Source: Pedobacter steynii (GTDB lineage: Bacteria > Bacteroidota > Bacteroidia > Sphingobacteriales > Sphingobacteriaceae). From it: a stretch of DNA of 64,000 nt. Shown in pieces: positions 59,504 through 64,000 of the stretch. The translations under genes were made by a program, and so were the position numbers. The DNA lies in the NCBI RefSeq assembly GCF_900103665.1, contig NZ_FNGY01000006.1, positions 62,001 to 126,000 on the forward strand, read 5' to 3'. Numbering within the stretch: the stretch's first letter is position 1; the number at the start of each line of letters is the position of its first letter. Below the pieces are notes generated by a model. It ran no database searches and was not told where the DNA came from. It saw only the letters and a program-made list of their open reading frames with translations.

Positions 59504-60097
59504 TTAGGTTTTCTTTAATATCCCCTTTTCAATACTTTCTTCGAACAGCATTTGTGTATGCTCCCAAAGTATTTGAGAACCATGTTGCATCGCACTGGTT
59601 TTCCTGATCACTGTATCATATTTAACATCAAACTCCATCCAGGTTCCTCCCCGGTTAGAGACATTTTGTAAAATCGGTTCTAATCTGTCCAGTGATTTTG
59701 CAAATCTGGCTTCCGCGGTCTGTCCTTCTTCAAATTCTTCCCAGATTGCAATAAATTCTTCTTTCTGTTGAACAGGTAACATGCCGAAAATTCTTTCTGC
59801 AGCTTTCCTTTCTTCTTCGGTATTGGTATGATTTGCGGTCGTATCGTATAAAAAAATATCTCCTGAATCGATTTCTACGATGTCATGGATCAGCAGCATT
59901 TTTACTACTTTTTGAACGTCTACTTTTTCATTGGCATGTTCGGCCAGAACCATGGCCATCATGGCGAGGTGCCAGCTGTGTTCTGCGTCATTTTCATTCC
60001 GCTCACTGTTAAATAGACGGGTTTTTCGCTGAATGTACTTGAGTTTGTCGATTTCGTGGATGAAGGCCAGTTGCTTAGCCAGGTGCTCTAAATTCAT
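59504..60097 (-). CDS. HD-domain phosphohydrolase (YfbR-like 5'-nucleotidase type)
   Basis: 197 residues from the ATG at 60097; a frame to 60136 adds 13 residues with no further signal. HD motifs: NDAEHSWHLAMMAMVLAEH (His) and MLLIHDIVEIDSGDIF (His-Asp), with LDRLEPILQN near the C-terminus, the pattern of YfbR/HDDC2-type 5'-deoxynucleotidases. A metal-dependent nucleotidase for deoxynucleoside monophosphates is likely. Cytoplasmic. Divergent from the porin promoter. Confidence 0.87.
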   Translation of the reverse strand: MNLEHLAKQLAFIHEIDKLKYIQRKTRLFNSERNENDAEHSWHLAMMAMVLAEHANEKVDVQKVVKMLLIHDIVEIDSGDIFLYDTTANHTNTEEERKAAERIFGMLPVQQKEEFIAIWEEFEEGQTAEARFAKSLDRLEPILQNVSNRGGTWMEFDVKYDTVIRKTSAMQHGSQILWEHTQMLFEESIEKGILKKT

Positions 60098-60184
60098 GTG
60101 ATTACATTTGATGTTTAAGCATTGCAAAAGTAGCATTTAATCCGGTAAGAAAGAGCCGCCTGAAGCTCCATTTCTAAGGTAAAC

Positions 60185-60215
60185 TTGATTTATTGCTTGT
60201 TTTTTCTTACCTTTG
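60185..60215 (+). promoter_or_regulatory. Promoter of the porin / betaine transporter operon
   Basis: TTG (60185-60187) is separated by 20 nt from TACCTTTG (60208-60215), a good -33/-7 pair for this phylum. Transcription would start near 60222, leaving a leader of about 175 nt that contains a GGGA/TCCC hairpin close to 60308-60320. No riboswitch class recognised; osmotic control would fit the operon. Confidence 0.6.
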
Positions 60216-60396
60216 CAGTGTTTTTAATTTAAACCTTCGCTGTTGTTACGCCATCTGTGCGTTATTTTCTTAAAAGGAAACGGCACAATATCTGTTTAAA
60301 TGCCTAAGGGATTTGCTCCCTGGAATTCATTATAATGTTTTATTTAAAGCATTTTTTTACAAGCAGCAATAAAGCGGGCCTGTATTAAACTTTATT

Positions 60397-61572
60397 ATGG
60401 TAAAATTCACACAGCTTATAGGCTGTTTAGTGCTATTTATAGTTGTTCCATTAGCCACAACTTTAGCCCAGGACTCTACAAGAACAATACCCGACACCGC
60501 GTCGGTACGCATATTGTCAGATCAACCCAGTCTAAGGATCGGAGGTGCATTGCGGTTCAATTATAACCTTTCTTCCTGGAAGAAAGAACAAGTAAAAAGA
60601 GGAGGAGATTTCGGGCTCGATATGTTTCGGATCAATGCAGATGCCTCGTATAAAAAACTGGATTTTCATGCCGAATACCGGTTTTATGCCAAATCCTCCG
60701 GAGGAAGCTTTTTAAAGGATGGTTATTTAACCTATCATTTCAACGACAGTACCAATCTTGCAGTCGGACTGGTTCAGAATCCTTTCGGTAATACCACTTA
60801 TAACTCTCACAACTGGTTTTTTAACCTGCCTTATTACCTCGGCTTTGAAGATAAAGCTTCCATGGGAATCCGGTTTCATCAACACAGCAAACGCTGGTCT
60901 TATGATCTTGCCTTTTTTAAAAATGCGATGGAACTCGATTTTGGCGATCAAACGGAAATTGATCCTTCGAGATATTCCTATGATGTGGCCGGCAGAAATA
61001 AAGAAGTAAATCAGGGAAACCTGAGAACAGAATATCTGTTGTCGGACAATAAACGAATTGGCATCTCCGGGATGCTTGGAGGAGTATACAATATACCTAC
61101 GGGACAAATGGGCTCAAGATGGGCTGCGGCAATACATACAGACCTGAATTTCGGGAAACTGAATGTGAAACTTCAGTCGATGTATTACCAGTATCATTTG
61201 GCCGATTCCGCACAATATAAAGAGGTACTCCGTCTTGCTGCCTATGGTTCAGCTTATGAGGTAGCCACTAAAGCCTATTTGCATACTGCATCTTTTGCCT
61301 ACACTGTACCTGTTAAACTGGGCCCGGTAACGGCAGTCACATTTTATGAAAACTATTCTTACATGAATAAGCCACAGGCCGGATATACGGATTCCCAAAT
61401 GAACGTATTGGGAGGCATGATCAGCGCCGGAAACCTGGTCACTTATGTCGATTGGGCTGCCGGAAACAACCAACCCTGGTTGGGACCGGAATGGCAAAAT
61501 GGCTTGTCTTCAGGTAATCCGGAATCAAAATGGCACAGTCGGTTCAACATCAATATCGGCTATTATTTCTAA
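60397..61572 (+). CDS. Outer-membrane porin (OprP/OprO-like beta-barrel)
   Basis: 391 residues, signal peptide (MVKFTQLIGCLVLFIVVPLATTLAQ). Beta-barrel strands alternate from RIGGALRFNYNLSSW on; DFHAEYRFYAKSSGGSFLKDGYLTYHFNDSTNLAVGLVQNPFGNTTYNSHNWFFNLPYYLGFEDKASMGIRFH is the usual phosphate-selective-porin-like central part, and the C-terminus INIGYYF ends in an aromatic residue, as outer-membrane barrels do. Located 18 nt before an ABC transporter operon for compatible solutes, so it probably helps their entry across the outer membrane; the solute selectivity is inferred from context only. Confidence 0.85.
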   Translation: MVKFTQLIGCLVLFIVVPLATTLAQDSTRTIPDTASVRILSDQPSLRIGGALRFNYNLSSWKKEQVKRGGDFGLDMFRINADASYKKLDFHAEYRFYAKSSGGSFLKDGYLTYHFNDSTNLAVGLVQNPFGNTTYNSHNWFFNLPYYLGFEDKASMGIRFHQHSKRWSYDLAFFKNAMELDFGDQTEIDPSRYSYDVAGRNKEVNQGNLRTEYLLSDNKRIGISGMLGGVYNIPTGQMGSRWAAAIHTDLNFGKLNVKLQSMYYQYHLADSAQYKEVLRLAAYGSAYEVATKAYLHTASFAYTVPVKLGPVTAVTFYENYSYMNKPQAGYTDSQMNVLGGMISAGNLVTYVDWAAGNNQPWLGPEWQNGLSSGNPESKWHSRFNINIGYYF

Positions 61573-61590
61573 CATATAACATATAAAGAC

Positions 61591-62829
61591 ATGTCTAAAC
61601 TTAAGATAGAAGACCTCACGCTCATATTCGGAAAAGAAAAAGAGGAGGCACTTTCATTATTGAAGCAAGGGAAAAGCAAAGCGGAGATTCTTAAAAAAAC
61701 AGGTTGTACCGTTGCGGTAAAGAATGCCAGTTTTAACATTGAACAGGGTGAATTCTTTGTCATCATGGGATTGTCGGGGAGCGGCAAGTCGAGTTTATTG
61801 CGCTGCCTGAACCGCTTGATTGAGCCAACATCAGGAAAAGTGATTTTAAACCAGCGCAACATTACCAGCCTTGGAGAAAAAGAATTACAAGCCGTTCGCC
61901 GTAAAGAAATGGCCATGGTTTTTCAGAATTTCGGACTGTTACCTCACCGCACCGTACTTGAAAATGTTGCTTTCGGACTGGAGTTACAGGATATCCCACA
62001 GAAGGAACGGGAAGAAAAAGCAAAAGCAGTGATTGACCTGGTGAGTCTGAAGGGATATGAAAATCAGCATACTGGCGAGCTTTCGGGAGGGATGCAACAG
62101 CGTGTGGGACTGGCCAGGGCTTTAGCCAACGATCCTGAGATCCTGTTGATGGATGAGGCCTTTTCGGCATTGGATCCTTTGATCCGTACACAAATGCAGG
62201 ACGAGTTGATTGATTTGCAGGAAAAAATGCACCGGACTATTGTGTTTATTACACATGATCTTGATGAAGCCATTCGTCTGGGAGATCGCATTGCCATCAT
62301 GAAAGATGGAGAAGTGATACAAATAGGTACGCCGGAAGATATATTGACCAACCCGGCAACAGATTATGTATCCTCATTTGTGGAAAAAGTAGACCGTAAA
62401 TCAATCATTACAGCAGCGAGTCTGATGTTTGAAAAACCGACGGTAGCAATTCTGAGAAAAGACGGGGTAGAAGGGAGTCTGCGTAAAATGCGTTCTTCCG
62501 GACTGACCTCCTTACCAGCGGTCTCCGTGGATAAACATTTTCTTGGTTTCGTTTACCTGAAAGATATTCTGGAACTGAAAGCAAAAGGAGAACATACGAT
62601 TGAAAAAGCAATCATCAAAGATATTCCTGTTGCCTATCCGGAGACTACCGTAGAACAGATGCTTCCTTTCATTGCAGAAAATGGAAGAGCGGTTCCGATT
62701 GTCGACATCGAGACAAATAAACTGATCGGTATTGTTGCCCAAACTTCTTTACTGATCGAAACGACAGGAGCAAGCTGGGAAAATGTTACTGGAAACACAA
62801 TTGATAACCTTCAAAAAGAAATAATATAG
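61591..62829 (+). CDS. Glycine betaine/proline-type ABC transporter ATP-binding subunit (ProV/OpuAA-like)
   Basis: 412 residues. Walker A GLSGSGKSSLLRCLNRL, Q loop FQNFGLLPHRTVLENV, signature LSGGMQQRVGLARAL and Walker B ILLMDEAFSALDP are intact. After the ATPase (to about 265) come two CBS domains (about 285-405), the osmosensing/ionic-strength regulatory module of ProV/OpuA-type importers. The N-terminal KIEDLTLIFGKEKEEALSLLKQGKSKAEILKKTG is the usual ProV extension. One nucleotide separates it from the permease. Confidence 0.95.
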   Translation: MSKLKIEDLTLIFGKEKEEALSLLKQGKSKAEILKKTGCTVAVKNASFNIEQGEFFVIMGLSGSGKSSLLRCLNRLIEPTSGKVILNQRNITSLGEKELQAVRRKEMAMVFQNFGLLPHRTVLENVAFGLELQDIPQKEREEKAKAVIDLVSLKGYENQHTGELSGGMQQRVGLARALANDPEILLMDEAFSALDPLIRTQMQDELIDLQEKMHRTIVFITHDLDEAIRLGDRIAIMKDGEVIQIGTPEDILTNPATDYVSSFVEKVDRKSIITAASLMFEKPTVAILRKDGVEGSLRKMRSSGLTSLPAVSVDKHFLGFVYLKDILELKAKGEHTIEKAIIKDIPVAYPETTVEQMLPFIAENGRAVPIVDIETNKLIGIVAQTSLLIETTGASWENVTGNTIDNLQKEII

Positions 62830-62830
62830 T

Positions 62831-63658
62831 ATGATACATATAGGAACTTATATAGAACAATTTATAAACTGGCTTACCCTTCATTTTGCTGCACTGTTTC
62901 ATGTCATCAAAGTGCTGGTGGAGTCTATCGTGAACTCTGTGGAGTGGATACTGATGTTCCCTCCATTTTATGTCATCATTGCATTGGTTGCTTTTCTGGC
63001 CTGGAAAAGAACGGGTTGGGGATTGATGCTGTTTACGCTGTTGGGCTTAACCCTGATCTGGGGAATGGGCTATTGGGCGCAAACCATGGCAACATTGGCG
63101 TTGATCTTATCTGCGGCTTTCATTGCCTTATTGATGGGCGTTCCGCTGGGGATCTGGGCAGCGAAGACACCGTTGGCCGGGAAACTGATCAGACCGGTAC
63201 TCGATTTAATGCAAACGATGCCTGCTTTCGTTTACCTGATCCCTGCAGTGTTGTTCTTTGGGCTTGGAAAGGTTCCGGGAGCATTTGCTACCGTAATCTT
63301 TGCAATGCCTCCTGCAGTGCGCCTAACGACACTTGGAATCAGTCAGGTGCCAAAGGATATCGTAGAAGCGACCCGCTCTTTCGGAGCAACACCCCGTCAG
63401 CTACTTTTTAAAGTGGAATTGCCACTGGCATTGCCAACAATTCTGGCAGGCGTAAATCAGACGATTATGATGGCACTTTCTATGGTTGTGATTTCTGCAA
63501 TGATTGCAGCTGGTGGATTAGGTGAAGTGGTGCTTAAAGGAATTACACAGTTGAAAATCGGTTTAGGCTTTGAAGGTGGAATTGCAGTCGTGATTCTGGC
63601 AGTGATTCTCGACCGTATTACACAGTCGTTCGGACCGAAGAAAAAGATAAACGCCTAG
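62831..63658 (+). CDS. Glycine betaine/proline-type ABC transporter permease (ProW/OpuAB-like)
   Basis: 275 residues, about six helices. The binding-protein-dependent permease signature EATRSFGATPRQLLFKVELPLALPTILAGVNQTIMMALSMVVISAMIAAGGLGEVVLKGI includes the EAA loop that contacts the ATPase. The long N-terminal segment with HFAALFHVIKVLVESIVNSVEWILMFPPFYVIIALVAFLAW is typical of ProW. Forms the membrane channel of the importer with the CBS-ATPase and the following lipoprotein. Confidence 0.93.
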   Translation: MIHIGTYIEQFINWLTLHFAALFHVIKVLVESIVNSVEWILMFPPFYVIIALVAFLAWKRTGWGLMLFTLLGLTLIWGMGYWAQTMATLALILSAAFIALLMGVPLGIWAAKTPLAGKLIRPVLDLMQTMPAFVYLIPAVLFFGLGKVPGAFATVIFAMPPAVRLTTLGISQVPKDIVEATRSFGATPRQLLFKVELPLALPTILAGVNQTIMMALSMVVISAMIAAGGLGEVVLKGITQLKIGLGFEGGIAVVILAVILDRITQSFGPKKKINA

Positions 63659-63699
63659 GTTGATCAGCGTATAAATTGAACAAATAAAAACAACATACT

Positions 63700-64000
63700 A
63701 TGAAAAGATTCATCAGCGGAATATTAATCGCAATGACCATTGGGATGGTTTATTCCTGTGGAAATACAACAAATGATAAAAAGGTAACGATAGCGTACGT
63801 AAACTGGGCAGAGGGAGTCGCGATGACTCATTTGTCTAAAGTCTTACTGGAAAGAGAAGGATATACGGTGGATTTGAAAAATGCAGATGTGGCGCCGGTA
63901 TTTGCGGCGGTAGCAGGAGGAGATGCTGATATATTTCTGGATACCTGGATGCCGATAACGCATAAAGATTATATAGATAAATTTGGGGCTAAGCTGGAAA
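63700..64000 (+). CDS. Glycine betaine/proline-type substrate-binding lipoprotein, cut by the window end
   Basis: 100 codons visible. The lipoprotein signal has lipobox VYSC with Cys20, so the binding protein is membrane anchored. The mature start KVTIAYVNWAEGVAMTHLSKVLLEREGYTVDLKNADVAPVFAAVAGGDADIFLDTWMPITH is the OpuAC/ProX fold, with W in YVNW and DTWMP as cage residues for quaternary-ammonium solutes. Third transporter gene, 41 nt after the permease. The gene continues beyond 64000. Confidence 0.92.
   Translation, partial: MKRFISGILIAMTIGMVYSCGNTTNDKKVTIAYVNWAEGVAMTHLSKVLLEREGYTVDLKNADVAPVFAAVAGGDADIFLDTWMPITHKDYIDKFGAKLE

Noticed and set aside
1..64000. tRNA, rRNA, CRISPR array or transposase gene
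   Set aside because: No cloverleaf with TTCGAATC-type arm, no regularly spaced 25-40-nt repeat series and no transposase or integrase frame was found; this is by eye, not by a covariance search.

Overview
The window looks like a chromosomal segment of a Bacteroidota bacterium of the Sphingobacteriaceae, most like Pedobacter. The reasons are AT-rich intergenic DNA, TAnnTTTG-type -7 promoter elements, almost no Shine-Dalgarno sequences, a TonB receptor/DUF4249 pair, a DUF6266 gene, a Wzi-type capsule assembly gene and a short zinc-less adenylate kinase next to obgE. The assignment is an inference from gene content. No rRNA, tRNA, CRISPR array, prophage or intact insertion sequence was seen. || LAYOUT. 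1-9712: the edge of a minus-strand gene, two PAS sensor proteins (only the second is a complete histidine kinase), a 1314-residue fusion of a DyP-type haem peroxidase domain to a glycyl radical enzyme domain, and a phospholipase C/acid phosphatase-family phosphoesterase. 10027-34782: one large exopolysaccharide/capsule locus in three blocks. Block 1 (+) carries the PHP tyrosine phosphatase, Wza-like export lipoprotein, Wzc-like tyrosine kinase, flippase, nitroreductase-like protein, pyruvyl transferase, polymerase/ligase, four glycosyltransferases, a secreted GH99/WbsX-like protein, an acetyltransferase and an SGNH-like hydrolase. Block 2 (-) carries wzi, mannose-1-phosphate guanylyltransferase and UDP-glucose dehydrogenase. 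Block 3 (+) carries the initiating sugar-phosphate transferase and rmlB, rmlD, rmlA, without rmlC. 34783-35737: a long AT-rich region with inverted repeats and two possible mini-ORFs. 35738-38829: PAS-LuxR regulator, AraC regulator and divergent MFS exporter. 38826-41787: minus-strand operon of Nudix-fold regulator, NADAR, macrodomain and 2OG-Fe(II) oxygenase, an ADP-ribose/NAD-linked set, followed by a DUF1579 remnant. 42012-49464: NlpE-like lipoprotein, adk, obgE, GNAT, methyltransferase, M1 peptidase and Tet-type MFS. 49669-60097: SRPBCC/ArsR pair, DUF6266, secreted unknowns, DUF4249/TonB receptor, MazG-like and HD phosphohydrolases. 60397-64000: outer-membrane porin and glycine betaine/proline-type ABC transporter, cut by the window end. 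|| HOW IT WORKS TOGETHER. The sugar genes can supply GDP-mannose, UDP-glucuronate and a dTDP-deoxysugar. The WcaJ-like enzyme starts the lipid-linked unit, the glycosyltransferases extend it, pyruvyl and acetyl groups may decorate it, Wzx flips it, the Wzy-like protein polymerises it, and Wzc/Wza export it under control of kinase/phosphatase cycling. || MOST UNUSUAL. (i) The DyP-glycyl radical enzyme fusion. (ii) The NADAR/macro/Nudix-regulator/dioxygenase operon. (iii) A roughly 150-nt repeat found twice, each time just downstream of a gene in the sense direction, with matched ends and a partly covarying stem; one copy encodes the last 31 residues of NADAR. (iv) Several compact operator-like dyads and structured leaders.
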